Source of the DNA: Catenulispora yoronensis
GTDB lineage: Bacteria; Actinomycetota; Actinomycetes; Streptomycetales; Catenulisporaceae
Reading direction: 5' to 3'
Assembly: GCF_039531695.1 (NCBI RefSeq)
Contig: NZ_BAAAQN010000054.1
Coordinates: 1-64,000, forward strand
Length of the DNA: 64,000 nt
Made by a program: the position numbers and the translations under genes. Each line of letters begins with the position of its first letter. Position 1 is the first letter of the stretch. Below are positions 53,282 to 61,580 of this stretch, piece after piece. The notes below the pieces were generated by a model, which was not told the DNA's origin, ran no database searches, and worked only from the letters and a program-made list of their open reading frames with translations.

Positions 53282-54631
53282 ATGCGGACCGTCACCTTCA
53301 GCACCCTGCGGCGCACCCCGGCGATGTTCCTCGCCTCGTTCCTGAACCTCTTCCTCGGCGGTGCCATCCTCACCGGCTTCGCCTCCCTCTACGAGACCGG
53401 CGCCGCCGCCGGCGTCTCCTCCGCCGACCGCAAGAGCATGCAGACCATGGCCCTGGTCATCGGCGGCTGGGGCGCGCTCATCATCGCCTTCGGCACCGCC
53501 GCCACGCTGACCCTGGCGGTGCGCCAGCGGGAACGGCAGATCGCCCTGCTCAAGGCGGCCGGCGCGCTGCCCGGCCAGATCCGCCGCATGGTCCTGGCCG
53601 AGACCGTGACGCTGCTGGTGGTCTCGGCGGTCCCGGCCACCCCGGCCGGGATGCTCCTGGGCCGGACCGTGCTGGCCGCGCTGAAGTCCAGCCACCAGGT
53701 CGCCGACGGCGTCGCCTACCGCTTCGGCGCCCTGGCCCTGGGCATCGGGTTCGGCGACATCGTGGTCGCCGCGCTGATCGCCGCCTACGCGGCCGGCCGC
53801 CGCGCCGCCAAACAGAGCACCGCCGCCTCCCTGGTGGCCTCGGCCATCGACGATCGCGGCCTCGGCCGCAAGCGCCTGATCTGGGCCGCCGTGCTGCTGA
53901 TCCTCGGCGGCAACGCCGCGGCGATGGTCGCGACCATGATGAAGGACGGCGGCTACGAGACCATGTCCGTGGCCGGCCAGGCCTGCATCCTCACCGCCCT
54001 CGGGCTCGCCGTGCTGGCGCCTTGGCTGATCCGCGCCACCGCCGCCGTGCTCGGCCCGCTCATGCGCGGCACCGGCGGCTACCTCGCCGCGGCCGAGCTG
54101 CGGCAGCACTCGCGCCAGGCGGCCGGGATCCTGATGCCCGTCATCCTGTTCGTCGCGCTCGCCAACGGCGCGCTGTACGAGCAGTTCATCCAGGACGACG
54201 CCACCCGCGCCGCGCACCTGACCCAGTCCGCCGACGACAAGGGCGTGCAGACCCTGAGCTTCCTCGTGACCGGCATGATCGCGTTGTTCGCCGTGGTCGT
54301 CGTCGCCAACGTGGCCGTGGCCGGCACCCTGCACCGGCGCCGCGAGTTCGGACAGCGCCGGCTCATCGGCGACACCCCGGGGGACGTGCGGCGCTCGCTG
54401 CTCTGGGAGTCGCTCGCGGTGCTGGCGGCCGGACTGGTGTTCGGCACGATCGCGGCCCTGGCCGGCGTCCTGCCGTTCAACTACGCCCGGACCGGCGGCT
54501 GGCTGCCGGAGCAGGGCATCGGGGTGTTCCTCGGGGTGACGGCCGTGATCGTCGTCGTGACCCTGGGGGCCTGCCTGGGCGCGGGCCGCAAGGCGCTGCG
54601 GACTCCGGCGCTTGCCGCGTTGGGCGGATAG
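53282..54631 (+). CDS. FtsX-family ABC transporter permease
   Basis: The 449-residue protein has the two-unit FtsX layout: TFSTLRRTPAMFLASFLNLFLGG at the start, LTLAVRQRERQIALLKAAGALPGQIRRMVLAETV after the second helix, and a second half with HRRREFGQRRLIGDTPGDVRRSLLWES. About eight membrane helices are seen. It starts one base after the ATPase stop, giving tight coupling. With the NarL-type pair downstream it resembles antibiotic- or envelope-stress exporters. Confidence 0.9.
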   Translation: MRTVTFSTLRRTPAMFLASFLNLFLGGAILTGFASLYETGAAAGVSSADRKSMQTMALVIGGWGALIIAFGTAATLTLAVRQRERQIALLKAAGALPGQIRRMVLAETVTLLVVSAVPATPAGMLLGRTVLAALKSSHQVADGVAYRFGALALGIGFGDIVVAALIAAYAAGRRAAKQSTAASLVASAIDDRGLGRKRLIWAAVLLILGGNAAAMVATMMKDGGYETMSVAGQACILTALGLAVLAPWLIRATAAVLGPLMRGTGGYLAAAELRQHSRQAAGILMPVILFVALANGALYEQFIQDDATRAAHLTQSADDKGVQTLSFLVTGMIALFAVVVVANVAVAGTLHRRREFGQRRLIGDTPGDVRRSLLWESLAVLAAGLVFGTIAALAGVLPFNYARTGGWLPEQGIGVFLGVTAVIVVVTLGACLGAGRKALRTPALAALGG

Positions 54632-54640
54632 GTACCGCTA

Positions 54641-55909
54641 ATGTCGAGGGACGAAGGGGTGAGGTGGATGGTCGGGGACACATCGGCGCCCGCGGGGCGC
54701 GGCGAGGTGTGGCGCGTGCGTGCCTCCGTCGCCGGCCAGGCCGCGTGGCGGGGTCTGGTGATCGCCCCGGTGTCGCTGCTGGCGGGGATCCCGCTGCTGG
54801 TGCTCACCGTCCTCGCGGTGGCGCTGCTGCCGCTGGGCGTCGGCGCGGCCCTGCTGCGGCCGGCCGTCGCCATGACGCGGGGGCTGGCCGGGGCGCAGCG
54901 GCGGATCGCCCGGGAGTGGAGCGGCGTCGAGATCGCCGAGCCCTACCTGCCGCGGGCCGGCCGCGGGCAGCTGCCCTGGCTGCTCGGCGACCCGGCGACC
55001 TGGCGGGACCTGCTGTGGCTGCTGGTCAACGTGCCGGTGGGGCTGGCCCTGGGGCTGCTGCCGGCGACCCTGGCCGGCTGGGGCGTGCTCGGGCTGCTCT
55101 CGGTCCCGGCGCTGGCGCTGAGCGGCGCCGCGTTCTGGCCCTTCGGCCTGGCCTTCGGACTGCCGGCGCTGGCCCTGGCGCCGTTCGCCGGGCGTCCGCT
55201 GATCCGGGCCCAGGCCCTGGTGGCCCGGTCGCTGCTGGCGCCCGGAGACGCCAGCGAGCGGATCAGCACCCTGACCGAGACCCGGGAGCACGCCACCGAC
55301 GACGCGCAGGCCGAGCTGCGCCGCATCGAGCGCGACCTGCACGACGGGGCGCAGGCCCGGCTGGCCGCCGTCGGCCTGAGCCTGGGCATGGCCGAGGACC
55401 TGGTGCGCGAGCACCCGGAGCAGGCGATCGCGCTGCTGGCCGAGGCGCGTCGGCACAGCGGCGACGCGCTGGCCGAGCTGCGCTCGCTGGTGCGCGGGAT
55501 CCTCCCGCCGGTGCTGGCCGAGCGCGGGCTGGAGGACGCGCTGCGGGCGCTGGTGTACTCCTCGCCGATCCCGGTGGAGGTGCGGTACGACATGGACGAG
55601 CGCCTGCCCGCGCCGCGCGAGTCGGCGCTGTACTTCGCGATCGCGGAGGCGCTGGCCAACGTTCTGAAGCACAGCCAGGCGAACCACGCCCGGATCCTGG
55701 TGCTCGGGCCGACCGGCGGCGGCGCGCGGGGCGCGCAGGGGCGGGTGACCGCCGAGGTGTGGGACGACGGCGTCGGCGGCGCGGACGTCGCGAACGGGCA
55801 GGGGCTGTCGGGCATGCGGCGCCGGCTGGCGGCGTTCGACGGCGTGGTGACGGTGGACAGTCCGGTCGGGGGGCCGACGGTGGTGACTTTGGAGATGCCG
55901 TGCGCGTAG
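54641..55909 (+). CDS. NarL-type sensor histidine kinase
   Basis: The 422-residue kinase has an N-terminal membrane sensor region with paired helices (GLVIAPVSLLAGIPLLVLTVLA, LLVNVPVGLALGLLPATLAG) of the actinobacterial putative-sensor type. A HisKA_3 dimerisation box (ELRRIERDLHDGAQARLAAVGLSL, phospho-His in LHDG) and a compact ATPase domain (AIAEALANVLKHSQA, VWDDGVGGADVANGQGLSGM) follow. Start is uncertain: ATG 54641 (GGATAGG upstream) or ATG 54668 (AAGGGG upstream). The response regulator overlaps its end by ten bases. Confidence 0.92.
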   Translation: MSRDEGVRWMVGDTSAPAGRGEVWRVRASVAGQAAWRGLVIAPVSLLAGIPLLVLTVLAVALLPLGVGAALLRPAVAMTRGLAGAQRRIAREWSGVEIAEPYLPRAGRGQLPWLLGDPATWRDLLWLLVNVPVGLALGLLPATLAGWGVLGLLSVPALALSGAAFWPFGLAFGLPALALAPFAGRPLIRAQALVARSLLAPGDASERISTLTETREHATDDAQAELRRIERDLHDGAQARLAAVGLSLGMAEDLVREHPEQAIALLAEARRHSGDALAELRSLVRGILPPVLAERGLEDALRALVYSSPIPVEVRYDMDERLPAPRESALYFAIAEALANVLKHSQANHARILVLGPTGGGARGAQGRVTAEVWDDGVGGADVANGQGLSGMRRRLAAFDGVVTVDSPVGGPTVVTLEMPCA

Positions 55910-56547
55910 TGCTCGCCGAGGACCAGGCCCTCCTGCGGGACGGCCTGGTCCGGCTGCTGTCGGCGCACGGCTTCGAGGTGGTGGCGGCCGTCGAGACCGG
56001 GCCGGACCTGCTGGCCGCGCTGGTGGCGCACCGGCCGGACGTCACCGTGGCCGACATCCGCCTGCCCCCGACGTTCAAGAACGAGGGGCTGGTGGCCGCG
56101 CTGGAAGCCCGGCGCCGGCTGCCCGGCCTGCCGGTGCTGATCCTGTCGCAGCACGTCGAGCCGCTGTATGCCAGGGAACTGCTGTCCGACCGGGCCGGCG
56201 CGATCGGCTACCTGTTGAAGGACCGGGTCTCGGACGTGCGGTCGTTCGTGGCGGCGGTGAGGGTCGTCGCCGACGGCGGGACCACGATGGACCCCGAGGT
56301 GGTCGCGCAGATGCTGGCGCGCCGGTCGCGGGACGAGCGGCTGGGGAGCCTGACGAAGCGCGAGCGCGAGGTCCTGGCGGCGATGGCCGAGGGACACGCC
56401 AACGCGGGGATCGCCGCGCGGATGGTGATCACGGAGAAGGCCGTCAGCAACCACATCAACACGATCTTCGCCAAGCTGGGGCTGCTGCCGGATCTCGACG
56501 GGAACCGCCGGGTGCTGGCGGTTTTGGCGTTTCTGGACGCGGCCTGA
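55900..56547 (+). CDS. NarL/FixJ-family response regulator
   Basis: The 215-residue regulator starts at GTG 55900 behind GGAG, inside the kinase gene. The receiver has AEDQALLRDGL, phosphoacceptor Asp in VTVADIRLPP and Lys in YLLKDRV. The LuxR-type HTH reads LGSLTKREREVLAAMAEGHAN to EKAVSNHINTIFAKLGL. It pairs with the kinase just upstream and probably controls the exporter operon it belongs to. Confidence 0.94.
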   Translation: MRVVLAEDQALLRDGLVRLLSAHGFEVVAAVETGPDLLAALVAHRPDVTVADIRLPPTFKNEGLVAALEARRRLPGLPVLILSQHVEPLYARELLSDRAGAIGYLLKDRVSDVRSFVAAVRVVADGGTTMDPEVVAQMLARRSRDERLGSLTKREREVLAAMAEGHANAGIAARMVITEKAVSNHINTIFAKLGLLPDLDGNRRVLAVLAFLDAA

Positions 56548-56577
56548 GGGGTTGCCGACCAGCATGCGGCGCTAGTT

Positions 56578-56682
56578 GGTGCCATCGTGGCACCACGTCT
56601 CACCTGCAATGGTGCCACTCTGAGCCAAGAGTGGCACCACTTCTTCTTGCGTGGCACCAAAAATGGTGCCATAGTGGTGCCA
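56578..56682. promoter_or_regulatory. Operator cluster of seven TGGCACC/GGTGCCA half-sites
   Basis: Half-sites lie at 56578, 56588, 56611, 56632, 56652, 56665 and 56676, the last overlapping the RHH gene's start codon. The central pair extends to perfect 11-bp arms, GGTGCCACTCT and AGAGTGGCACC, around GAGCCA. Alternating orientation and closely spaced pairs are typical of arrays bound by ribbon-helix-helix repressors, so autoregulation is likely. Confidence 0.88.
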
Positions 56683-57212
56683 TGAAGTTGAATCCCTACG
56701 TGGCCGGAGTGCGTTCCGAGCTGCTGACCGTCGCGGAGGCCGGCGGTGCGGCGGCGCTGGAGCTCGCCGAGCGGCTGACGTCGCCGCTGGAAGCCGCCAT
56801 CCGGCTGACGTTGCTCCAGGCGCTGAGCGCCGCCGCGGAGGAGATCACCGCCGAGCTGGCCCCCGGGTCGGTCGAGGTGCGGCTGCGCGGCGCCGACCCG
56901 GAGTTCGTGGTGGCCGGGCTGGCCGCGGCCGCCCCGGCGCCCGCCGAGCCCGTTGAGGAGGAGGCCGCCTCGGTGGCGCAGGTGCAGCTGCCCAGCGCGC
57001 CGGAGGACGACGACGGCCAGATGGTGCGCATCAACCTCCGGCTGCCCGCGCACCTGAAGTCGCGGGTCGAGGAGGCGGCCGACGCGCTCGGCTTCTCCGT
57101 CAACAACTGGCTGGTGCGCGCCGCCGCCGCGGCACTGGAGAACGAGCGCCGCCCGAAGCAGCCGCGCACCACCATCACCACCGGGCAGAGCCTGTCCGGC
57201 TGGGCCCGCTGA
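56682..57212 (+). CDS. Ribbon-helix-helix (HicB/Arc-like) DNA-binding protein
   Basis: The 176-residue protein starts at ATG 56682, embedded in the operator array. The N-terminal part is helical and acidic (NPYVAGVRSELLTVAEAGG, LTLLQALSAAAEEITAELAPG). The C-terminal RHH motif reads MVRINLRLPAHLKSRVEEAA then LGFSVNNWLVRAAAAALEN, as in HicB-like antitoxins. No toxin gene is adjacent. Instead the DUF4097 gene and a DrrAB-type exporter follow, which it may control. Confidence 0.85.
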   Translation: MKLNPYVAGVRSELLTVAEAGGAAALELAERLTSPLEAAIRLTLLQALSAAAEEITAELAPGSVEVRLRGADPEFVVAGLAAAAPAPAEPVEEEAASVAQVQLPSAPEDDDGQMVRINLRLPAHLKSRVEEAADALGFSVNNWLVRAAAAALENERRPKQPRTTITTGQSLSGWAR

Positions 57213-57213
57213 G

Positions 57214-57235
57214 CGGGCGGCGGGACAGCCGCCCG
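57214..57235 (+). terminator. Short GC hairpin after the RHH gene
   Basis: CGGGCGGC and GCCGCCCG pair around GGGACA directly after the stop at 57212. The stem is only eight bp and further partial copies (GCCGCC, GGCGGCC) follow, so termination may be weak, allowing read-through to the DUF4097 gene. Confidence 0.4.
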
Positions 57236-57341
57236 AGAGTCGGCGAAACAGCCGCCTGAGAAACAGTCGCGGCCGCCCGTCCGGCGGCCGAGTACCAATC
57301 ACCGCAGCTCACAGCATCGAGCATCGAGAGAAGGATCCGTC

Positions 57342-58196
57342 ATGCCCACTTTCGCCACGCCCGCCCCCATCACCGCCGCCCTCGACCTCGGCGTCGGCAA
57401 CGTCACCATCGTCGCCTCGGACCGGACCGACACCGTCGTCGACGTCCGGCCGGCCGACCCGAACAACCCGAACGACGTCCGCGCCGCCGAAGCCACGCGC
57501 GTCTCGTTCGACGACGGCCGGCTCCAGATCGTCGGGCACAAGCCCAAGTGGTACACGTCCGGCAAGAAGTCCGAGAGCGTGGCGATCCGGATCGAGCTGC
57601 CGACCGGGTCCAGCGTCCGCGCCACCAGCCCGTTCGGGGACTTCGACCTCGGCGGCGGCTTCGGCGACGTGCGCCTGGACACCGCTTTCGGCGAGATCAG
57701 CGTGGAGCAGGCCGCCTCGCTCGTGGTCAAGACCGCGATGGGCCAGATCGACGTGGGCCGCGTCGCCGGGCGCGCCGAGGTGCAGACCAGCTCCGGGAAC
57801 GTGCGGGTGCACCGGGTCGGCGGCGAGGCGGTGGTGAAGAACACCAACGGCACCAGCCACCTCGGCCGCGTCGACGGCGACGTCCGGGTCGCCAACTCCA
57901 ACGGCGACATCGAGGTCGACTTCGCCGGCGCCGGGGTCAGCGCCAAGACCGCGAACGGCCGGATCCGGCTGGCGCACGTCGAGAACGGCGAGGTGGAGGC
58001 GCTGACCGCGGTCGGCTCCGTCGAGGTCGGCGTGCTGCGCGGGGTGCCGGCCCACCTGGACGTCCAGACCACCATCGGCCGCGTCTACAACGAGCTCGGC
58101 GCGGGGGAGGCGCCGATGCGCGGGGAGCAGTCGGTGCGGCTGCGCCTGCGCAGCACCACCAGCGACATCACCGTCCGGTACGCCGAAGCGGGCTGA
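57342..58196 (+). CDS. DUF4097-family beta-helix-like protein
   Basis: The 284-residue protein starts at ATG 57342, behind AGAAGGA. It is made of short beta-strand repeats (SVRATSPFGDFDLGGGFGDV, AEVQTSSGNVRVHRVGGEAV, VRVANSNGDIEVDFAGAGV), the pattern of DUF4097 adhesin-like proteins. There is no signal peptide. In actinobacteria such genes often accompany ABC exporters, and here a DrrA/DrrB pair begins about 120 bases downstream; their functional link is unknown. Confidence 0.88.
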   Translation: MPTFATPAPITAALDLGVGNVTIVASDRTDTVVDVRPADPNNPNDVRAAEATRVSFDDGRLQIVGHKPKWYTSGKKSESVAIRIELPTGSSVRATSPFGDFDLGGGFGDVRLDTAFGEISVEQAASLVVKTAMGQIDVGRVAGRAEVQTSSGNVRVHRVGGEAVVKNTNGTSHLGRVDGDVRVANSNGDIEVDFAGAGVSAKTANGRIRLAHVENGEVEALTAVGSVEVGVLRGVPAHLDVQTTIGRVYNELGAGEAPMRGEQSVRLRLRSTTSDITVRYAEAG

Positions 58197-58204
58197 CCGG
58201 TACC

Positions 58205-58288
58205 GACCGAACACCAGCGACCGAACACCACTGACCGAATACCACTGACTGAACACCAGCGACCGAACACCAGTGACCGAATAAAGGG
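58205..58288. repeat. Six-copy 14-bp tandem repeat
   Basis: Units of GACCGAACACCAGC type (variants GACCGAATACCACT, GACTGAACACCAGC) fill most of the gap between the DUF4097 and DrrA-like genes; the last unit is degenerate. The array is AT-richer than its surroundings and ends 25 bases before the next start. Confidence 0.88.
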
Positions 58289-58313
58289 AACAACCGAACA
58301 GAGGGGGACCTCC

Positions 58314-59396
58314 ATGTCCGCGCCGGCGATCAGTGTGGAAGGACTGCGCAAATCCTTCCCCGGCACCAAGAAAGGCAGTCCGCCCAAGCTCGTCCTGGAC
58401 GACCTCGGCCTCACCGTCCAGCCCGGCACGGTGCACGCGCTGCTCGGCCCGAACGGGGCCGGCAAGACCACCGTCGTGCACATCCTCACCACCTACCTGC
58501 GCCCGGACGCCGGGCGGGCCGTCGTCGCCGGCCACGACGTCGTGGCCGATCCGGACGGCGTGCGCGGCGCGATCGGCGTCACCGGCCAGTTCTCCGCCGT
58601 CGACTGGCTGCTCACCGGCCGTGAGAACCTGCGGCTGATGGCCGACCTCAACCACCTGGGCAAGGCCGAGGGCCGCCGGGTCGTCGAGGGGCTGCTGGAG
58701 CGGTTCGAGCTGGTCGACGCCGCTGACAAGCCCGCCGCCACCTACTCCGGCGGCATGAAGCGGCGCCTGGACCTGGCGATGACCCTGGTCGCCAAGCCGC
58801 GGGTGGTGTTCCTGGACGAGCCGACCACCGGGCTCGACCCGCGCAGCCGCCGCACCATGTGGGAGTTCACCCGCGAACTCGTCGCGGCCGGCACCACGAT
58901 CCTGCTCACCACGCAGTACCTGGACGAGGCCGACGAGCTGGCCGACCGCGTCACCGTGCTGGACGCCGGGCGGGTGGTCGCCGACGGCACCGCGGCCGAG
59001 CTCAAGCGGCGCGTTCCCGGGGGCCGGATCGACGTCGCGTTCACCGACCGGGACGGGCTGGACGCCGCCGCCCGGGCGCTGCGGGTCCCGGCGCAGGACG
59101 GCCTGACCCTGCGTTTGCCGCACGACGGCGGTGTGCGCTCGCTGCGGGCCGTCGTGGAGGCGCTGGACGACGCCGCGGTCGACGTCGCCACGCTGACCGT
59201 GAAGGCCTCCGACCTGGACGACGTGTTCTTCGCGCTGACCGGGCACGCGGCCGAGCCGAGCGAGTCCGGCGAGCCGGTCGGGTCCGCTGAGTACGCCGAG
59301 TCCGCCGAAGCCGCCGAAGCCGCCGCTCAGGCGGCCGAGGTCACCGCGCGCCACACCGCAAAGGCCGCCCTTCCCACCCAGGAGTCACCCCGATGA
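58314..59396 (+). CDS. DrrA-like ABC transporter ATPase
   Basis: The 360-residue ATPase has Walker A GPNGAGKTT, signature YSGGMKRRLDLAMTL, Walker B VVFLDEPTTGLDPRSR and switch TTQYLDEAD, the form seen in daunorubicin-resistance DrrA exporters. A C-terminal accessory domain follows, ending in a Glu/Ala-rich tail (SAEYAESAEAAEAAAQAAEV). ATG 58314 follows GGGGGACC. Its stop overlaps the DrrB-like start (ATGA), making an exporter operon. Confidence 0.93.
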   Translation: MSAPAISVEGLRKSFPGTKKGSPPKLVLDDLGLTVQPGTVHALLGPNGAGKTTVVHILTTYLRPDAGRAVVAGHDVVADPDGVRGAIGVTGQFSAVDWLLTGRENLRLMADLNHLGKAEGRRVVEGLLERFELVDAADKPAATYSGGMKRRLDLAMTLVAKPRVVFLDEPTTGLDPRSRRTMWEFTRELVAAGTTILLTTQYLDEADELADRVTVLDAGRVVADGTAAELKRRVPGGRIDVAFTDRDGLDAAARALRVPAQDGLTLRLPHDGGVRSLRAVVEALDDAAVDVATLTVKASDLDDVFFALTGHAAEPSESGEPVGSAEYAESAEAAEAAAQAAEVTARHTAKAALPTQESPR

Positions 59397-60172
59397 GCTC
59401 GTACGCCTTCGCCGACACCATGACCATGGCGCGCCGCGACTTCAAGCACACGGCCCGCTACCCGATGATGCTGGTCTCCACGGTCGTCGCCCCCGGCTTC
59501 CTGCTGGTGATGTTCGTCGCCATCTTCGGCGGCGCGATGAAGGCGACGCTCGCCGGCACCGGAACCCCGCACTATGTGGACTACATCACCCCGGCCATCC
59601 TGATCCAGACCGTCGCCTTCAGCGCCCAGACCACGGCCATCATGGTCAACACCGACATGACCGAGGGCGTCATCGCCCGCTTCCGGACCATGGCGATCTC
59701 CCGGCCCTCGGTCCTCACCGGGACCGTGCTCGGCTCGGTCCTGCGCACCTTCATCGCGATCGCGATGCTGTTCGTGGTCGCCGTCGGTCTCGGCTACCGG
59801 CCGCACGGCTCGCTGCTCGGCTGGGGCGCCGCGCTCGGCATCGCCGGGCTGCTGACGCTGGGCTTCATGTGGCTGGCCGTCGGGTTCGGGCTGAACGCCA
59901 AGACCGTGGCCGGGGCCAGCTCCTCGGTGGTGGCGCTGGAGTTCCTGCCCTTCATCTCCGGCGCGTTCGTGCCGACCGGGTCGATGCCCTCGGCGGTGCG
60001 CTGGGTCGCCGCGAACCAGCCGTTCAATCCGATCATCGGCGGGGTGCGCGGCCTGCTCGGCGGCACGCCGGTGGGGAACCAGGGCTGGATCGCGTTCGCC
60101 TGGTGCGCCGGGTTCGCGGTGCTCGGCTACGTCTGGGCCCGCCGCCTCTACGACCGCGAGCCCACCCGATGA
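59393..60172 (+). CDS. DrrB-like ABC-2 type transporter permease
   Basis: The 259-residue protein has an N-terminal cytoplasmic segment (TMARRDFKHTARYPMMLVST) and six membrane helices, with VAFSAQTTAIMVNTDMTEGVIARFRTMAISR typical of ABC-2 permeases. A conserved end (FVPTGSMPSAVRWVAANQPFNPII) is close to DrrB-family exporters. It is translationally coupled to the ATPase at 58314. The substrate is unknown; relatives expel hydrophobic drugs or lipids. Confidence 0.92.
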   Translation: MSSYAFADTMTMARRDFKHTARYPMMLVSTVVAPGFLLVMFVAIFGGAMKATLAGTGTPHYVDYITPAILIQTVAFSAQTTAIMVNTDMTEGVIARFRTMAISRPSVLTGTVLGSVLRTFIAIAMLFVVAVGLGYRPHGSLLGWGAALGIAGLLTLGFMWLAVGFGLNAKTVAGASSSVVALEFLPFISGAFVPTGSMPSAVRWVAANQPFNPIIGGVRGLLGGTPVGNQGWIAFAWCAGFAVLGYVWARRLYDREPTR

Positions 60173-60226
60173 GCCCAGTAATACTGTCGGCCCGCGCGAC
60201 GCGCCTACGCCGCCGATGACATCGCC

Positions 60227-60262
60227 ACCCGCTGCGCCGAGTTCCCACTCGGCGCAGCGGGT
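60227..60262 (+). terminator. 15-bp stem terminator after the DrrAB-like operon
   Basis: ACCCGCTGCGCCGAG and its exact reverse complement enclose TTCCCA. It lies 54 bases after the permease stop. It may also serve the convergent STAS gene, although a tandem array separates them. Confidence 0.85.
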
Positions 60263-60295
60263 AGCGGTGTTCGGGGTGGCGTCGCGCGAGGCGGG

Positions 60296-60365
60296 ATGCT
60301 CAGGGACAGGTGCTCAGGAAGGGGTGCTCAAGAAGGAGTGCTCAGGAAGGGGTGCTCAAGAAGGG
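60296..60365. repeat. Five-copy 14-bp tandem repeat
   Basis: Units alternate GTGCTCAGGAAGGG and GTGCTCAAGAAGGG-like variants, with a degenerate first copy. The array sits between the terminator and the 3' end of the STAS gene. The two variants alternate, suggesting growth by 28-bp duplication. Confidence 0.9.
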
Positions 60366-60382
60366 GCGGCGATGCCCGGCTG

Positions 60383-60751
60383 TCAGCTGCCGCTTCCGGT
60401 GAGGTCGAGCACGAACAGCTCCTTGACCCCGGCCAGGTGCAGCACCCGCAGGACCGCCTCCGAGGGCGCGGCCAGCGTCAGGCGCGCGCCGGAGCCGTCG
60501 GCCTTCTGCTGGGCCCGGATCAGCGTGCGCAGGCCCATCGAGTCCAGGAAGGCGACCTGGGAGCAGTCGACGACCACGGTGGCGCCCGGCGCCACGTACC
60601 GGTCCAGCACGTTCCACAGCGCGTCGGCGGCGGCGAGGTCGACATCGCCGCTGACCGTCACCACGGTCGGACCCGCGCTCCCGGGCCGAGGGTCCGCGCC
60701 GGCCCGTTCCGGGTCGCCGTCGACCTCGACCGAGAACCCTTCGACCGCCAT
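60383..60751 (-). CDS. STAS-domain anti-sigma factor antagonist (RsbV/SpoIIAA-like)
   Basis: The 122-residue protein starts at ATG 60751, behind GGAGG. It shows the STAS core, TVVTVSGDVDLAAADALWNVL and VVVDCSQVAFLDSMGLRTLI, with the phosphorylatable Ser in DSMGL. In its unphosphorylated form it would bind the anti-sigma factor encoded divergently at 61008 and release the sigma factor. A 15-residue Pro/Gly-rich insert precedes the second strand. Confidence 0.92.
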   Translation of the reverse strand: MAVEGFSVEVDGDPERAGADPRPGSAGPTVVTVSGDVDLAAADALWNVLDRYVAPGATVVVDCSQVAFLDSMGLRTLIRAQQKADGSGARLTLAAPSEAVLRVLHLAGVKELFVLDLTGSGS

Positions 60752-60955
60752 GGCGCCTCCTGTCACACCCAGACCGCGTGATCCCCGATCGGTACGACGA
60801 TATCGGGTCCGGTTACCGGTGGGAATCAGGCGCGGTGAGTCCGCGGCGCCGGGCCCGTGCGCGGCCGATCCCGGCGGCCGCGCGGCGGACTGTCGGCGAG
60901 CTGACGGGCATCGGGGCCGTGATCGGTGACAGGCTGGGTTTTCAGGATCGACCGG

Positions 60956-60979
60956 GTTCAGGACGCCCGGTCGGGGTAA
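60956..60979 (+). promoter_or_regulatory. Sigma-B-like promoter GTTC-n14-GGGTAA
   Basis: The motif fits the actinobacterial stress-sigma consensus (G-n-n-T, 14-16 bases, GGGTA-like) and ends 28 bases before the anti-sigma gene start. It would let the sigma factor at 61577 control its own operon. Confidence 0.45.
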
Positions 60980-61007
60980 CGGAGCGGTCGGTACGGAGGG
61001 GGTCGGC

Positions 61008-61580
61008 ATGGTGGACGGCGTCGGAGGCGTGGTCGGCGCGGGTGTCGGGGCCGCGGACGGGGTCGGCGGCGGAGAGCACGTGACGAGGGTTGTGGAGGTC
61101 GGCGTGGACGGAGTCGGTGTCGAGGGCGGAGCCGGCGTCGAGGACGGACCCGGTACCGGGGACGGACGCGGCGTCGGGCAGGAAGCGGTGCCGGTGACGC
61201 TGCGCATCCCGGCCGACCGCGATTTCGTGGTGCTGGTGCGCTCGGCGGCCGGGCACCTCGGGGCCCGGGCCGGATTCTCGATGGCCGAGATGCAGGACTG
61301 GCGGCTGGCCGTGGACGAGGCCTGCGGCCTGTTGCTGCTGCCGGACGAGGTCGACGCCACCGGCGAGGAGCTGGAGTGCGTGTTCCGCCTCGGGGCCGAC
61401 GGTGTGGCGGTGACCGTCTCGGCCGAGGCCCGGCCCGGCTCCAAGCCGCAGGTCGGCGGCTTCGGCTGGTCGCTGCTCGCGGCCCTGGTGGACGTCCTGA
61501 ACTGGGCCGAGGAGGACGGCCGGGTGCGGGTGGACATCGTCAAGCGAGCCGACGGCACGCGCCGGGCGGGGGCGCGGTGA
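61008..61580 (+). CDS. RsbW-like anti-sigma factor (GHKL ATPase fold)
   Basis: The 190-residue protein starts at ATG 61008 behind GGAGGGGG. A Val/Gly/Asp-rich leader of about 60 residues precedes the kinase-like domain (VPVTLRIPADRDFVVLVRSAAG, WRLAVDEACGLLLLPDE, GFGWSLLAALVDVLNW). The N-box region (VDEACGLLL) lacks the usual Asn, as in some actinobacterial homologues, so kinase activity on the STAS partner is uncertain. Its stop overlaps the sigma factor start (GTGA), so inhibitor and sigma factor are made together. Confidence 0.87.
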   Translation: MVDGVGGVVGAGVGAADGVGGGEHVTRVVEVGVDGVGVEGGAGVEDGPGTGDGRGVGQEAVPVTLRIPADRDFVVLVRSAAGHLGARAGFSMAEMQDWRLAVDEACGLLLLPDEVDATGEELECVFRLGADGVAVTVSAEARPGSKPQVGGFGWSLLAALVDVLNWAEEDGRVRVDIVKRADGTRRAGAR

